Positions 46,860 through 56,471 are shown, numbered from the stretch's first letter. The stretch: DNA of 64,000 bases from Nonomuraea rhodomycinica (GCF_013363995.1 NZ_JABWGO010000001.1:1993222-2057221); one strand, 5' to 3'. Numbers and translations are program-made. The notes: generated from the sequence alone by a model not told the origin.

Positions 46860-47335
46860 CAGCGGGTCTGCCCGCGCCACCAGGCGAACACCTCGGGCAG
46901 CACGCGGGGCGACCACGGCGTCATCGTCAGCCCCGCCAGCTCCTCCTCGGTGACCCACCGGTAGTCGGTGATCTCGTCGCCGTCGGGCTCCGGGACGCCG
47001 GAGGCGAGCGCGCAGCCGTACACGGCGATCATGTACTGGCACCGGTGGCCGTTGGGGTAGACGGCGTGGAACTCGGGGCCGCTGTACACGCCGATCACGC
47101 CGCGCACCTCGACCTCAACGCCCAGCTCCTCACGCAGCTCCCTGACCACGGCCTCCTCGGGCCGTTCGTCCGGGTCGAGCGCGCCGCCGGGCGCCGCCCA
47201 CAGCCCGACGTCGCCGTGGCGGGCCACCAGCAGCCGCCCCGACCCGTCGAACACGCACCCGCACACCGACGGCAGCAACAGCAGGTCGGAGCCGACCTTC
47301 GCGCGCAGCCCGGCGAGGTACGGCGACATCGGCAT
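46859..47335 (-). CDS. Nudix hydrolase
   Basis: A 158-residue protein with a Nudix box, GGALDPDERPEEAVVRELRE-E-LG (~50-72), matching Gx5Ex7REUxEExGU. It would cleave nucleoside diphosphate derivatives. The substrate is not predictable. It is one base after the CDA-like gene stop and directly upstream of era, so it is probably cotranscribed. Confidence 0.88.
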   Translation of the reverse strand: MPMSPYLAGLRAKVGSDLLLLPSVCGCVFDGSGRLLVARHGDVGLWAAPGGALDPDERPEEAVVRELREELGVEVEVRGVIGVYSGPEFHAVYPNGHRCQYMIAVYGCALASGVPEPDGDEITDYRWVTEEELAGLTMTPWSPRVLPEVFAWWRGQTR

Positions 47336-47336
47336 G

Positions 47337-47663
47337 TCAGCTCCGCAGGGTGCCGTCGGGGCCGGCCACGAGCAGCGCCTTGACGCCCAGCTCCCGCGCG
47401 ACCTCCTCGTCGGCGGCGGCCGGCCCGTCGCCGGCGGTGACGAGCGCGACGGCCTCCAGGGACCGCGCGCCGCTGGAGACGGCCATCGCGACGGCCACCT
47501 GCACGGCCGACAGCCGCAGCGAGGAGAGCGCGACGTCGGTCGCGGAGTAGGTGCGGCCCGTCTCGTCGCGCACGGCGGCCCCCTCGGCGGAGCCGTTGCG
47601 GGCGCGCGCGGCGCGGGCCAGAGTGATGATCTTGTTGTCTTCGGGATCGAGAGTCACGGGCAC
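47337..47663 (-). CDS. Cytidine-deaminase-like protein without zinc site
   Basis: A 108-residue protein that fits the cytidine-deaminase-fold protein usually found beside era in actinobacteria. The catalytic HAE/CAE and PCxxC zinc motifs of true deaminases are absent; the corresponding region reads SSLRLSAVQVAVAMAVSSGA. It is thus probably a non-catalytic relative. The start is GTG 47663. Its family assignment is from context and general pattern. Confidence 0.65.
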   Translation of the reverse strand: MPVTLDPEDNKIITLARAARARNGSAEGAAVRDETGRTYSATDVALSSLRLSAVQVAVAMAVSSGARSLEAVALVTAGDGPAAADEEVARELGVKALLVAGPDGTLRS

Positions 47664-47667
47664 CAGA

Positions 47668-48336
47668 CTAGGCGCTGGCCATCTTCAGGACGGCGCCGAC
47701 CAGTCGTTCGGTGCTCTCCCGCTCCAGCCGCGCCATGCCGGTGTGCACGATCGAGACGAGCGTGTCGCCCGCGCGGGCGAGCACCACGTCCATCGTGTAC
47801 GGGTATCCGCGCAGCTTCCCGCGCAGCCGGGCGCTCACGGCCTCGTCGCCGGGCGCCTCGACCGGCAGCGGGCGCAGCCGGAGCCGCGTGCCGCCGGGCG
47901 CCCGCACGGTCCGGCACTGGGCCAGCGAGCCGGCGAGCGCGTCGAGGTGGCTGCCGGCCTCGGAGCCCTCGTAGCGGGCCAGGCCCACGGCGACCTGCTC
48001 GCCCAGCTCGTCCCCCTGGTAGCTGACCGCCGCCTGCCCGGTGAGCGCCCGCAGGGGCGCCCGGCCACCCGCGGGCTCCAGGACGGCGCGGCAGTCCCGG
48101 TCGGCCACCTTGACCGGCATCCGCCACGCCGCGCCGGCCCGGGGGGAGAACCCGTCGGGCAGCGCCTGCGGCCGTTCCAGCAGCGCGTGCAGCCGCACCG
48201 ACGACCGGACGCTGGCACGCGAGGTGGTGTACGTGCCGGCGTGCCCGCCGCTCCTCCGCGCCTCGCAGGCCGCCAGACATCCGGCCAGGAGCGCAGCGGC
48301 CGTGGTGAGCCCGATGATCCGCAGTCCGCGTCGCAT
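47668..48336 (-). CDS. Secreted lipoprotein (sensor-domain-like)
   Basis: A 222-residue lipoprotein with a lipobox in LLAGC (~20) and a second Cys in AAC. The mature part has two other Cys (DRDCRAV and LAQCRTV), a pattern similar to PknH-type extracellular sensor domains that use disulfides. GGAGG lies 5 bases before ATG 48336. No closer identification is possible. It is the fourth minus-strand gene of the era block, with a 355-base gap upstream. Confidence 0.65.
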   Translation of the reverse strand: MRRGLRIIGLTTAAALLAGCLAACEARRSGGHAGTYTTSRASVRSSVRLHALLERPQALPDGFSPRAGAAWRMPVKVADRDCRAVLEPAGGRAPLRALTGQAAVSYQGDELGEQVAVGLARYEGSEAGSHLDALAGSLAQCRTVRAPGGTRLRLRPLPVEAPGDEAVSARLRGKLRGYPYTMDVVLARAGDTLVSIVHTGMARLERESTERLVGAVLKMASA

Positions 48337-48691
48337 GATTACCTCCGCTCGCGGATCTCCCCGGGGGTCGAACTGGACAACCCACCACAGTCACCAATAA
48401 AGCCTCAAACGCTGTAAGGGTGCTCTCGTCCGGCTTTACGGACGAGAGCACCCTTACGCCAAGCAACGCCGCGATCGGGATGATCGAGACGTTGCCACCC
48501 CCCAGGGAGCGCCCTCCGGCCGCGAACCCCACCCGGCGTTCGGACGCTTCCCTCGTTCGACGCCCTCCGCACTGGGCGTCGAGACCAGACTGGGGCGCCC
48601 GGCTTGCAGCTGACTTGTAGAACACTTGCCACAACTGCCAACAAATGCCGCACCGCTGCGATCGCCGGCATCAGCCGTGGTGGGGCGGAGG
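48337..48691. other. 355-base gap with a long perfect hairpin
   Basis: Between the CorC stop and the lipoprotein start. It holds a 19-bp perfect inverted repeat (48414-48457) and the lipoprotein ribosome site. A short minus-strand frame ending with TAA at 48454, just at the base of the hairpin, begins GTG at 48498 (VATSRSSRSRRCLA); it has no clear ribosome site, so it is not called a gene. Confidence 0.5.
48414..48457. terminator. 19-bp perfect hairpin downstream of CorC / upstream of the lipoprotein
   Basis: GTAAGGGTGCTCTCGTCCG (48414-48432) pairs perfectly with CGGACGAGAGCACCCTTAC (48439-48457), loop GCTTTA. It could end the phoH-ybeY-CorC transcript, or act as an attenuator in the lipoprotein leader. 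There is no clear U-run on either strand. Confidence 0.6.
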
Positions 48692-49990
48692 TCAGTCCTG
48701 CTGCTCGGCGGAGGCCGGGACGGTCTCGTCCTCCGGCCGCGTGATCCGGCGGACCACGACCGTGCTGATGCGGTTGCGGCGGCCCGCCAGGCTCTCGGCC
48801 GTGAGCTGGAGCCCGGCCACCTCCGCCTGCGAGCCGGCGATCGGCACCCGGCCGAGCGCGTGGGCCAGCAGCCCGCCGACCGTCTCGACGTCGTCGACCT
48901 CGATCTCCGTGTCGAACAGCTCGCCCAGCTCGTCCACCGGCATGCGGGCGGTGACCCGCAGCGCCCCGTCGGGCATGGGCTCGACCCGGGGCGCCTCCTG
49001 GTCGTACTCGTCGGCGATCTCACCGACGATCTCCTCCAGGACGTCCTCGATCGTGACCAGCCCGGCCGTGCCGCCGTACTCGTCGATGACGATCGCGAGG
49101 TGGGTCTGCCGCGCCTGCATCTCGCGCAGGAGCTGGTCGATCGGCTTGCTCTCGGGCACGTACGTGGCCGGCCGCATGATCGAGTCGATCCGCTCGCCGC
49201 CGCCGTCCTGACCCGACTCGTGCACCCGGCGGATGATGTCCTTGAGGTAGGCGATGCCGACGACGTCGTCCTCGTTCTCCCCGACGACGGGGATGCGGGA
49301 GAAGCCGCTGCGCAGCGCCAGCGACAGAGCCTGGCTGAGCGTCTTGCCGCGCTCGATGAACACCATGTCGGTACGCGGCACCATGACCTCGCGCACCAGC
49401 GTGTCACCCAGCTCGAACACCGAGTGGATCATCTCGCGCTCGTCCGGCTCGATGACCCGGCGCTCCTCGGCCAGGTCGACCAGGTCGCGCAGCTCGGCCT
49501 CGGAGGTGAACGGGCCCTCGCGGAACCCCTTGCCGGGGGTCAGCGCGTTGCCCAGCAGGATGAGCAGCTTGGGCAGCGGGCCGAAGATCCGGGTCAGCCC
49601 GTAGACGATCGGCGCCCCGGCCAGCGCGATGGGCTCGGCGTGCTGGCGGCCCAGGGTGCGCGGCGAGACGCCGACGATCACGTAGCTGACCACGATCATG
49701 ACGGCGGCGGCCGTCACGTACGCCCATCCCTGGTCGCCCAGCCGGCCGATGCTCAGCAGGGTGACGATCACCGTGGCGACCAGCTCGCAGCTCAGCCTGA
49801 GCAGCAGGAGCAGGTTGAGGTAGCGCGGCGGGTCGGTGACGATGGCCTGCAGCCGCACGGCGCCGCGCCTGCCCTCGCGCACGAACTCCTCCGCCCGCAC
49901 CCGTGAGATGCGGGTCAGAGCCGTCTCCGCGCTGGCGATCAGGCCACCGATCACCACGAGCGCGATGGCCAGGGGCAACCAGGCGTTCAC
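48692..49990 (-). CDS. Hemolysin/CorC-family CNNM-CBS membrane protein
   Basis: A 432-residue protein. The N-terminal CNNM membrane domain (~1-140, with [17 protein letters not shown]) is followed by two CBS domains (~205-325, [44 protein letters not shown] in parts) and a C-terminal CorC_HlyC transporter-associated domain (~345-420). It probably takes part in Mg2+/Co2+ transport or homeostasis. GTG 49990 overlaps the ybeY stop (GTGA). Confidence 0.88.
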   Translation of the reverse strand: MNAWLPLAIALVVIGGLIASAETALTRISRVRAEEFVREGRRGAVRLQAIVTDPPRYLNLLLLLRLSCELVATVIVTLLSIGRLGDQGWAYVTAAAVMIVVSYVIVGVSPRTLGRQHAEPIALAGAPIVYGLTRIFGPLPKLLILLGNALTPGKGFREGPFTSEAELRDLVDLAEERRVIEPDEREMIHSVFELGDTLVREVMVPRTDMVFIERGKTLSQALSLALRSGFSRIPVVGENEDDVVGIAYLKDIIRRVHESGQDGGGERIDSIMRPATYVPESKPIDQLLREMQARQTHLAIVIDEYGGTAGLVTIEDVLEEIVGEIADEYDQEAPRVEPMPDGALRVTARMPVDELGELFDTEIEVDDVETVGGLLAHALGRVPIAGSQAEVAGLQLTAESLAGRRNRISTVVVRRITRPEDETVPASAEQQD

Positions 49991-50463
49991 CGCGGGTCGC
50001 GCACCTCCTGCCACGCCTCAAGGAGCTGGGCCTGCAGGCCGAACATCTCCTTGTGCTCCTCCGGCTCGGCGTGGTCGTAGCCCAGCAGGTGCAGGATGCC
50101 GTGCGTGCACAGCAGCTCCAGCTCGTCGCGGGTGGTGTGGCCGGCCTCCTCGGCCTGCCGGGCCGCGACCTGCGGGCAGAGCACCACGTCGCCGAGCAGC
50201 GCCGGGTCGGCGGGCGCGTCGCCGTCGCCGCGCGCCCCGCCGCCCGGGCGCAGCTCGTCCATGGGGAAGGCGAGGACGTCCGTGGGACCGGGCTCGCCCA
50301 TCCACTTCTCGTGCAGCTCCGCCATGGCGTTCTCGTCGACCACCATGATGGACATCTCGGCGAGCGGGTTGACGCCCATCTCGCCGAGCACGTGGGCGGC
50401 GAGGCGGACGATGTTCTCCTCGTCGACCTCGACGCCCGACTCGTTGTTGATCTCGATGCTCAT
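49987..50463 (-). CDS. ybeY: rRNA maturation RNase YbeY
   Basis: Single-strand endoribonuclease for 16S rRNA 3' maturation and ribosome quality control. The 158-residue protein has the zinc motif HxxxHxxxxxH in [17 protein letters not shown] (~118-134). There is a Gly-rich insertion (~72-85, [11 protein letters not shown]) typical of actinobacteria. It overlaps phoH and the CorC gene by 4 bases each. Confidence 0.93.
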   Translation of the reverse strand: MSIEINNESGVEVDEENIVRLAAHVLGEMGVNPLAEMSIMVVDENAMAELHEKWMGEPGPTDVLAFPMDELRPGGGARGDGDAPADPALLGDVVLCPQVAARQAEEAGHTTRDELELLCTHGILHLLGYDHAEPEEHKEMFGLQAQLLEAWQEVRDPR

Positions 50464-51500
50464 CGCCGCTTACCCCGGTGCTGGATCGGCTTGGCGGGCC
50501 CGGCCGCCTCCTGAAGGGCGTCGTAGCGCCCGTAGGCGTCGACGATCTCGCTGACCAGCTTGTGGCGCACCACGTCGGCGCTGGTCAGGCGGGCGAAGTG
50601 GATGTCGTCGATGCCGTCGAGGATCTCCTGCACGACGCGCAGCCCGCTGGTGGTGCCCGTCGGCAGGTCCACCTGGGTCACGTCGCCGGTCACCACGATC
50701 TTGGAGTTGAAGCCGAGCCTGGTCAGGAACATCTTCATCTGCTCGGCGGAGGAGTTCTGGGCCTCGTCGAGGATGATGAAGGCGTCGTTGAGGGTGCGGC
50801 CCCGCATGTACGCCAGCGGCGCGACCTCGATCGTGCCCGCCGCCATCAGCTTGGGGATGGTGTCGGGGTCGAGCATGTCGTGCAGCGCGTCGTACAGCGG
50901 CCGGAGGTAGGGGTCGATCTTCTCGTACAGCGTGCCCGGCAGGAAGCCCAGCCGCTCGCCCGCCTCGACGGCGGGACGGGTGAGGATGATCCGGTTGATC
51001 CGCTTCTCCTGGAGCGCCCGCACGGCCTTGGCCATGGCGAGATAGGTCTTGCCGGTGCCGGCCGGACCGATCCCGAACACGATCGTGTGCTTGTCGATCG
51101 CGTCGACGTAGCGCTTCTGGTTGACGGTCTTGGGCCGGATCGTCCGGCCGCGCGAGGAGAGGATGTCGAGGGAGAGCACCTCGGCCGGCCGGTCGGAGGT
51201 CATGCGCAGCATGGCGATGCTCCGCTCGACCGCGTCGGGCGTGAGCTCGCCGCCGCTCCTGAGCACTTCGACGAGCTCTTCGAACAGCCGCACCACGGCC
51301 CCGCTCTCGTCGGGGCTGCCGGTGACGGTGATCTCGTTTCCTCGGACGTGGATGTCGGCCCGGAAGGCGCCCTCGATGACACGCAGCAGCTCGTCACGGG
51401 AGCCCAGGAGGCTGACCATCGGGTATTCGTCCGGAATCAGCACCTTGGCCTGTGTGCGCGTCGGAGGTGCGGTCCGGCGGGTTTCGTGTAGTTCGGACAT
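50460..51500 (-). CDS. phoH: PhoH-family ATPase (YbeZ)
   Basis: A 346-residue P-loop protein: Walker [14 protein letters not shown] (~143-155), Walker [12 protein letters not shown], sensor [12 protein letters not shown]. An N-terminal KH-like region (~30-105) suggests RNA binding. It is linked with YbeY across bacteria, so a role in rRNA processing or RNA turnover is likely. Confidence 0.92.
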   Translation of the reverse strand: MSELHETRRTAPPTRTQAKVLIPDEYPMVSLLGSRDELLRVIEGAFRADIHVRGNEITVTGSPDESGAVVRLFEELVEVLRSGGELTPDAVERSIAMLRMTSDRPAEVLSLDILSSRGRTIRPKTVNQKRYVDAIDKHTIVFGIGPAGTGKTYLAMAKAVRALQEKRINRIILTRPAVEAGERLGFLPGTLYEKIDPYLRPLYDALHDMLDPDTIPKLMAAGTIEVAPLAYMRGRTLNDAFIILDEAQNSSAEQMKMFLTRLGFNSKIVVTGDVTQVDLPTGTTSGLRVVQEILDGIDDIHFARLTSADVVRHKLVSEIVDAYGRYDALQEAAGPAKPIQHRGKRR

Positions 51501-51605
51501 GGGCAGGCCAGCGGCCTGATGCCTCCCGGTCTGTTCGTGTGTGCTTCTTCGCCCATGGTAGCCGGGCCCACGCGAACCGTTCTCGCCAATATCAGCCGGC
51601 CGCCG

Positions 51606-51950
51606 TCAGCCGGGCGGCCAGGTCAGGTCGCGGCCCCCGAGCACGTGCGCGTGGACGTGGAAGACCGTCTGGCCCGCGCCGGGGCCGGTGTTGAAGACCA
51701 CGCGGTAGCCGGTGCCGGCCACGCCCTCCTGGACGGCCACGGCGTGCGCGGCCTTGAGGACGTCGTCGGCCAGCCCGTCGTCGGCCGCGGCCAGCGCCGC
51801 CGCGTCGGCGTGGTGCTCCTTGGGGACGACCAGCACGTGGGTCGGGGCCTGCGGGTTGACGTCGCGGAACGCGAGCGCCCGGTCGGTCTCCAGGACGACC
51901 TCGGCCGGGATCTCCTTGGCGACGATCTTGCAGAAGAGGCAGTCGGTCAC
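51606..51950 (-). CDS. HIT-family protein (HINT type)
   Basis: A 114-residue nucleotide hydrolase/transferase of the histidine triad family. It begins CLFCKIVAKEIPAEVV, and the active site is HVHAHVLGG (HxHxH). Probable activity: adenosine phosphoramidate hydrolysis. The start is GTG 51950. It is upstream of phoH in the same direction, 105 bases away. Confidence 0.9.
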   Translation of the reverse strand: MTDCLFCKIVAKEIPAEVVLETDRALAFRDVNPQAPTHVLVVPKEHHADAAALAAADDGLADDVLKAAHAVAVQEGVAGTGYRVVFNTGPGAGQTVFHVHAHVLGGRDLTWPPG

Positions 51951-52157
51951 CCGCTCACCCTACCGAGACGGCCCGTGCCCTTCACCGCGATGGGCCCACC
52001 TGGACCGTTCCCGACATCCAGGAACCCGTTGCGAATCGGTGACCGAGCGCGCCGTGCAAGGGAAGATCCTCGCGGTTAGGGTGGGTGTGCGAGACTTCAA
52101 GCACAGCAGGACATATCGGGGTCGGGCACGGCCACCTGGCGAGGACACGACTGGGTA

Positions 52158-52754
52158 ATGCCCTTCAAGGAACGTAAACCCTCTCGGAAGGCCGCGCGTC
52201 CTCATGAGGTGACCACCGAGACCCTTCTGGCCGACAGGTCGTTAGGGGCGGTGCCGGTCGGGTGGGACGCCGACATGGCCGTGACCGCGCTCTACAGCGC
52301 GCACTTCCGGTCGTTGGTGCGTCTCGCCGTGTTGCTCGTCCGCGACATGGCGACCGCCGAGGAGGTCGTGCAGGACGCGTTCGTCGCCATCCACGGCGCC
52401 TGGCGCAGGCTGCGCGACCCGGACAAGGCACTCGCCTACCTGCGTCAGTCCGTCGTCAACCGTTCCCGATCCGTGCTGCGCCACCGCGCGGTCGTCGAGA
52501 AGTATGCTCCCAAAGGTCTGCCCGACGCCCCGAGCGCCGAGAACGGCGCGATCGGCGAGCTCGAACGCTCGGCCGTGATCGAGGCGCTGCGGGCCCTGCC
52601 GGCACGTCAGAGAGAGGCGCTCGTCCTTCGCTACTACGGTGACCTGTCCGAGGCTGAGATCGCCCACGCCATGGGCATCAGCAAGGGAGCGGTCAAGAGC
52701 CACACCGCACGTGGCATGGCCGCTTTGCGTTCCGTCCTGGAGAAGATGTCATGA
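52158..52754 (+). CDS. SigE-type RNA polymerase sigma factor
   Basis: A 198-residue sigma-70 family (ECF-like, SigE subfamily of actinobacteria) factor. Region 2 has ALYSAHFRSLVRLAVLLVRD and AEEVVQDAFVAIHGAWRRL; region 4 (~140-195) has LPARQREALVLRYYGDLSEAEIAHAM and GAVKSHTARGMAAL. It overlaps the next gene by 4 bases. This subgroup usually lacks a standard zinc anti-sigma factor; the adjacent membrane protein may be its partner. Confidence 0.88.
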   Translation: MPFKERKPSRKAARPHEVTTETLLADRSLGAVPVGWDADMAVTALYSAHFRSLVRLAVLLVRDMATAEEVVQDAFVAIHGAWRRLRDPDKALAYLRQSVVNRSRSVLRHRAVVEKYAPKGLPDAPSAENGAIGELERSAVIEALRALPARQREALVLRYYGDLSEAEIAHAMGISKGAVKSHTARGMAALRSVLEKMS

Positions 52755-53407
52755 CCCAGCCCCCCGACGAGTACGGCGACGTACTGCGCCGTGTGCTCCG
52801 CGCGGAGGCGGACACGGTCGTGCCCTCGCCGGACGGACTGGAGGTCATCCGCGCCCGCATCGAGCGGCGCGGGGTCCGCAACCTGTTCTGGTGGCGCGCC
52901 GGCGCCGCCGCCGCCAGCGCCGTGCTGGTGGCCGGCACGATCGTCATGGTGGTGCCCGACCTGCGCCAGCAGGTGCTGCGCGAGACCGTGCAGGACGTGC
53001 GCAGCACCTCCACGCCGCCCGCCGGCTCCTCCACCACCCGGGCCGTGTCGCCCGAGCCGCCGCAGCGCAGCGAGCCGCGCGAGGTCGTGGTGGTGCCGGA
53101 TCCCACGACCCGGCCGCCCCGGCGCATCCCCGAGACCGCGCGGTCCACCAGCAAGCCGTCGCGCCCGACCCCGACCCCGTCCCCGACCCCGTGCGCCTCG
53201 ACGGCCGACGTGCCGGCCACGCGGGGCGACGACTGCCCTGACGTGACGCCGTCCCCGACGCCCACCCCGTCCCTCACGGTGACGGACGCGACGCCGACGG
53301 TCGTCGCGTGCCCGGCCGACGACTGCCCGAGCGACGAGCCGCAGCCGACGCAGCCCACCCAGGCCGTCACCACGATCCTGGAGACCCAGCCGATCGCGCC
53401 GCAGTAA
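52751..53407 (+). CDS. Single-pass membrane protein, partner of the sigma factor
   Basis: A 218-residue protein. Cytoplasmic head ~1-47 (EYGDVLRRVLRAEADTVVPSPDGLEVIRARIERRG), one helix (~49-70), then a long Pro/Thr/Ser-rich outer part. Two CP/DCP pairs (DDCPD, DDCPS) and CAS are the only Cys. No HxxxCxxC anti-sigma zinc motif is seen. Translational coupling with the sigma gene (ATGA) suggests a regulatory partner, by context only. Confidence 0.7.
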   Translation: MTQPPDEYGDVLRRVLRAEADTVVPSPDGLEVIRARIERRGVRNLFWWRAGAAAASAVLVAGTIVMVVPDLRQQVLRETVQDVRSTSTPPAGSSTTRAVSPEPPQRSEPREVVVVPDPTTRPPRRIPETARSTSKPSRPTPTPSPTPCASTADVPATRGDDCPDVTPSPTPTPSLTVTDATPTVVACPADDCPSDEPQPTQPTQAVTTILETQPIAPQ

Positions 53408-53410
53408 ACG

Positions 53411-53490
53411 CTTCAGGCGCTCCTGGCTTCAGGCGCCGCTGGCTTCAGGCACCGTTGCCTCCGGGCACCGCTGGCTTCAGGCGGTCACCA
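53411..53490 (-). repeat. Five 16-nt repeats over the rsmE stop codon
   Basis: Units start at 53411, 53427, 53443, 53459 and 53475; consensus CTTCAGGCGCCGCTGG, as in CTTCAGGCGCTCCTGG and CTTCAGGCGCCGCTGG. The last unit contains the rsmE stop (53485-53487). The array fills the whole gap between the convergent sigma-partner gene and rsmE. Confidence 0.8.
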
Positions 53491-54210
53491 GCGGCCGGTG
53501 CGGGCCATGAGCACCGAGGCCGCCGCCACCCCGGCCGTCGAGGTGCGCAGCACCGTCGGCCCGAGCAGCACCGGCACGGCGCCGGCCGCCCTGAACCGGG
53601 CCACCTCCTCGTCCGCGACCCCGCCCTCCGGCCCCACGACCATGACGATGTCGCCGCCGGCCGGGACCTCCAGGCGCGACAGCGGCTCGGCGGCCTCCTC
53701 GTGCAGCACCAGGGCCAGGGCCGCGGCGCGCAGCAGCTTCTCCACCTGAGCCGTGGACGCCGGCTCGGTCACCTCGGGCAGGTGGAAGCGGCGGGCCTGC
53801 TTGCCGGCCTCGCGGGCCGTGGAGCGCCAGCGGGCCAGGGCCTTGGCCGCCCGGTCGCCCTTCCACTGCGTGATGCTGCGGGAGGCGGACCACGGGACGA
53901 TCACGTCCACGCCAGCCTCGGTCATCATCTCGACGGCCAGCTCGCCGCGTTCGCCCTTCGGCAGGCCCTGCACGGCCACGATCCGGGGCCGGGGGGCCGG
54001 CACGTCGTGGCGTCCGACCACGTCCAGCCGCAGGGAGTCCTTCAGCGCCTCGCGCACGACGCACTCGGCGACCGCGCCGGCGCCGTCGGTCAGATCCACC
54101 CGCTCACCGGCGCGCAACCGGCGCACGGCGGCGGCGTGGCGCCCTTCGGGGCCGTCGAGCACCAGCTCGGGGCCGTCCAGGGCATCGGACAGGAAGACGG
54201 GAACGCTCAC
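53485..54210 (-). CDS. rsmE: 16S rRNA (uracil1498-N3)-methyltransferase
   Basis: SPOUT-family rRNA methyltransferase of 241 residues. The N-terminal PUA-like domain (LVLDGPEGRHAAAVRRLRAGERVDL) leads to the trefoil-knot domain with VVGPEGGVADEEVARF, LLGPTVLRTSTAGVAAASVL. The start is GTG 54210. It lies 32 bases downstream of dnaJ, the usual actinobacterial order hrcA-dnaJ-rsmE. Confidence 0.92.
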   Translation of the reverse strand: MSVPVFLSDALDGPELVLDGPEGRHAAAVRRLRAGERVDLTDGAGAVAECVVREALKDSLRLDVVGRHDVPAPRPRIVAVQGLPKGERGELAVEMMTEAGVDVIVPWSASRSITQWKGDRAAKALARWRSTAREAGKQARRFHLPEVTEPASTAQVEKLLRAAALALVLHEEAAEPLSRLEVPAGGDIVMVVGPEGGVADEEVARFRAAGAVPVLLGPTVLRTSTAGVAAASVLMARTGRW

Positions 54211-54241
54211 GCCCGCCCGCCCCGCTCGGCCCCGGTCCGGG

Positions 54242-55381
54242 TCATCGGCCGTTGAAGGCGTCGCGCAGCCGCGAGAAGAACCCCTGCTGCCCCGGCGCGA
54301 ACTTGCCGGGGGGCCGCTCCTCGCCACGCAGCTTGGCCAGCTCGCGCAGCAGCTCCTCCTGCGCCGGGTCGAGCCGCGACGGCGTCTCGACGTTGACGTG
54401 GATCAGCAGGTCGCCGCGGCCGCTCTCGTTGAGCCGCTGCACGCCCCGGCCGAACATCGTGATGACCTGCCCCGACTGGGTGCCCGGCCGCACGTCGATC
54501 TCCTCGGCGCCGTCGAGCGTCTCCACGGTGAGCACGGTGCCGAGCGCCGCGGCCGTCATCGGGATCTGCACCGTGCAGTGCAGGTCGTCGCCGCGCCGCT
54601 CGAAGATCTCGTGCGGGCGCTCGACGATCTCCAGGAACAGGTCGCCGGGCGGGCCGCCGCCGGGGCCGACCTCGCCCTCGCCGGCGAGCTGGATGTGCGT
54701 GCCGTCCTCGACGCCCGCCGGGATGCGCACCTTGATCGTACGGCGGGTGCGCACGCGGCCGTCGCCGGAGCACTCCTGGCAGGGGTGGCGGATGATCGAC
54801 CCGAAGCCGCCGCACTGGGGACACGGCCGGGACGTCATGACCTGGCCCAGGAACGACCGGGTGACCTGCGAGATCTCGCCGCGGCCGTTGCACATGTCGC
54901 AGGTGTCGGGGTGGGTGCCGGGAGCGGCGCCCGCGCCCTGGCAGACCTCGCACAGCACCGCCGTGTCGACGACCAGCTCCCTCGTGGTGCCGAACGCGGT
55001 CTCGCGCAGGTCGAGCTCCACGCGGATGGTCGCGTTGCGGCCCCTGCGGGCGCGCGAGCGGGGACCACGGGAGCCGCCGGCCGAGCCGAAGAACGCGTCC
55101 ATGATGTCGCTGAACGGGAAGCCCGCGCCGAAGCCGCCGGCCCCCGCGCCCGCCGCGGCGCCGCCGAACGGGTCGGCGCCCAGGTCGTACATCTGGCGCT
55201 TGTTCGTGTCGGACAGCACCTCGTAGGCCTGCGTGATCTCCTTGAACCGCTCCTGGGTCTCAGGGTCGGGGTTCACGTCAGGATGGAGCTCGCGGGCCAG
55301 CCTGCGGTAGGCCTTCTTGATCTCGTCCTGACTGGCGTCACGGCGCACCCCGAGGGTGGCGTAGTAGTCGCTGTTTGCCAC
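54242..55381 (-). CDS. dnaJ: Chaperone DnaJ
   Basis: Hsp40 co-chaperone for DnaK, 379 residues. J-domain with HPD (~33-35, [10 protein letters not shown]), Gly/Phe region (~72-100), zinc domain with four CxxCxGxG repeats ([32 protein letters not shown]) and C-terminal substrate domains. GTG 55381. This is the HrcA-controlled copy (DnaJ2 type), 11 bases after hrcA. Confidence 0.95.
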   Translation of the reverse strand: MANSDYYATLGVRRDASQDEIKKAYRRLARELHPDVNPDPETQERFKEITQAYEVLSDTNKRQMYDLGADPFGGAAAGAGAGGFGAGFPFSDIMDAFFGSAGGSRGPRSRARRGRNATIRVELDLRETAFGTTRELVVDTAVLCEVCQGAGAAPGTHPDTCDMCNGRGEISQVTRSFLGQVMTSRPCPQCGGFGSIIRHPCQECSGDGRVRTRRTIKVRIPAGVEDGTHIQLAGEGEVGPGGGPPGDLFLEIVERPHEIFERRGDDLHCTVQIPMTAAALGTVLTVETLDGAEEIDVRPGTQSGQVITMFGRGVQRLNESGRGDLLIHVNVETPSRLDPAQEELLRELAKLRGEERPPGKFAPGQQGFFSRLRDAFNGR

Positions 55382-55392
55382 TTATCGACCTC

Positions 55393-56406
55393 TTATGATG
55401 CAGCCAGGATCTGGCTGACGTAGCGTGCCACCGCGCGTACGGCGCCCATCGTCACGGGGTAGTCCATCCTCGTGGGACCCAGCACGCCGAGCCGTGCCAG
55501 TTGGTTGTCGCCAGAACCGTATCCGGTGGCGACGATGGACGTGCCGTGCAGATAGGGGTTTTCCGAGCCGATGCGCACGGTGAGCGCGGACGGGGTGTCG
55601 CCGGACGTCTCGCCGAGCAACCGCATGAGCACGACCTGCTCCTCCAGGGCCTCCAGCACGGCGCGCAGACCGGTGGTGAAGTCGGCGCCGGCGAGATTGG
55701 CCGCCCCGGCGAAGACGATCTTCTCGTCGTGCCGTTCGACCAGGGTCTCCAGCAGTACCGACAGGATCGTGGCCACGGCCGGCCGGTCCTCGGCGGGCAG
55801 CCGCTCGGGAAGGTCGGCGACCAGCTCGGGCACGGCGCTCAGGCCGCACCCGTCGAGGCAGGCGTTGAGCACCGCCCGCAGGTGCGCGATGCGGGTGTCC
55901 TCGACGACCTCCGGCAGCTCGACGACCCGCTGCTCGACGCGGCCGGTGTTGGTGATGAGGACCAGCATGACCCGCCGGTCCGTCAGCGGCACCAGCTCGA
56001 CGTGGCGCACGGTCGAGCGGGTCAGCGTCGGGTACTGCACGACCGCCACCTGCCGGGTGAGCTGCGCGAGCAGCCGCACGGTGCGGGTGACCACGTCGTC
56101 GAGGTCGACCGCGCCGGCCAGGAACGTCTCGATCGCCCGCCGCTCCGCCGCGGACAGCGGCTTGACCTGGGACAGCCGGTCGACGAACAACCGGTAGCCC
56201 TTGTCGGTCGGCACGCGGCCGGCGCTGGTGTGCGGCTGGGTGATGTAGCCCTCCTCCTCCAGCGCGGCCATGTCGTTGCGGACCGTGGCGGGGGAGACCT
56301 TGAGGTTGTGGCGCTCTGCCAGCGCCTTGGAGCCCACCGGTTCGTTGGTGGACACGTAGTCTTCGACAATGGCGCGGAGCACCGCCAGTTTACGATCGTC
56401 GAGCAC
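55393..56406 (-). CDS. hrcA: Heat-inducible repressor HrcA
   Basis: Represses heat-shock genes through CIRCE. The 337-residue protein has the N-terminal winged helix ([47 protein letters not shown]) and a C-terminal GAF-like domain. GTG 56406 has GGAGG 7 bases upstream. A CIRCE element lies 39 bases before the start, so hrcA is autoregulated and dnaJ follows in the operon. Confidence 0.95.
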   Translation of the reverse strand: MLDDRKLAVLRAIVEDYVSTNEPVGSKALAERHNLKVSPATVRNDMAALEEEGYITQPHTSAGRVPTDKGYRLFVDRLSQVKPLSAAERRAIETFLAGAVDLDDVVTRTVRLLAQLTRQVAVVQYPTLTRSTVRHVELVPLTDRRVMLVLITNTGRVEQRVVELPEVVEDTRIAHLRAVLNACLDGCGLSAVPELVADLPERLPAEDRPAVATILSVLLETLVERHDEKIVFAGAANLAGADFTTGLRAVLEALEEQVVLMRLLGETSGDTPSALTVRIGSENPYLHGTSIVATGYGSGDNQLARLGVLGPTRMDYPVTMGAVRAVARYVSQILAAS

Positions 56407-56444
56407 GTGCTCACCTCCTGCCTCTGCCTTGCGGGAACGACCGT

Positions 56445-56471
56445 CTAGCACTCTGTGTTCCCGAGTGCCAA
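56445..56471. promoter_or_regulatory. CIRCE operator
   Basis: CTAGCACTC (56445-56453), 9-base spacer, GAGTGCCAA (56463-56471): nearly identical to the CIRCE consensus TTAGCACTC-N9-GAGTGCTAA. It is the HrcA binding site upstream of hrcA-dnaJ. Confidence 0.88.

Noticed and set aside
48414..48457. Insertion-sequence end or attachment site
   Set aside because: A single perfect inverted repeat with a 6-base loop, no transposase or integrase gene and no target duplication nearby.
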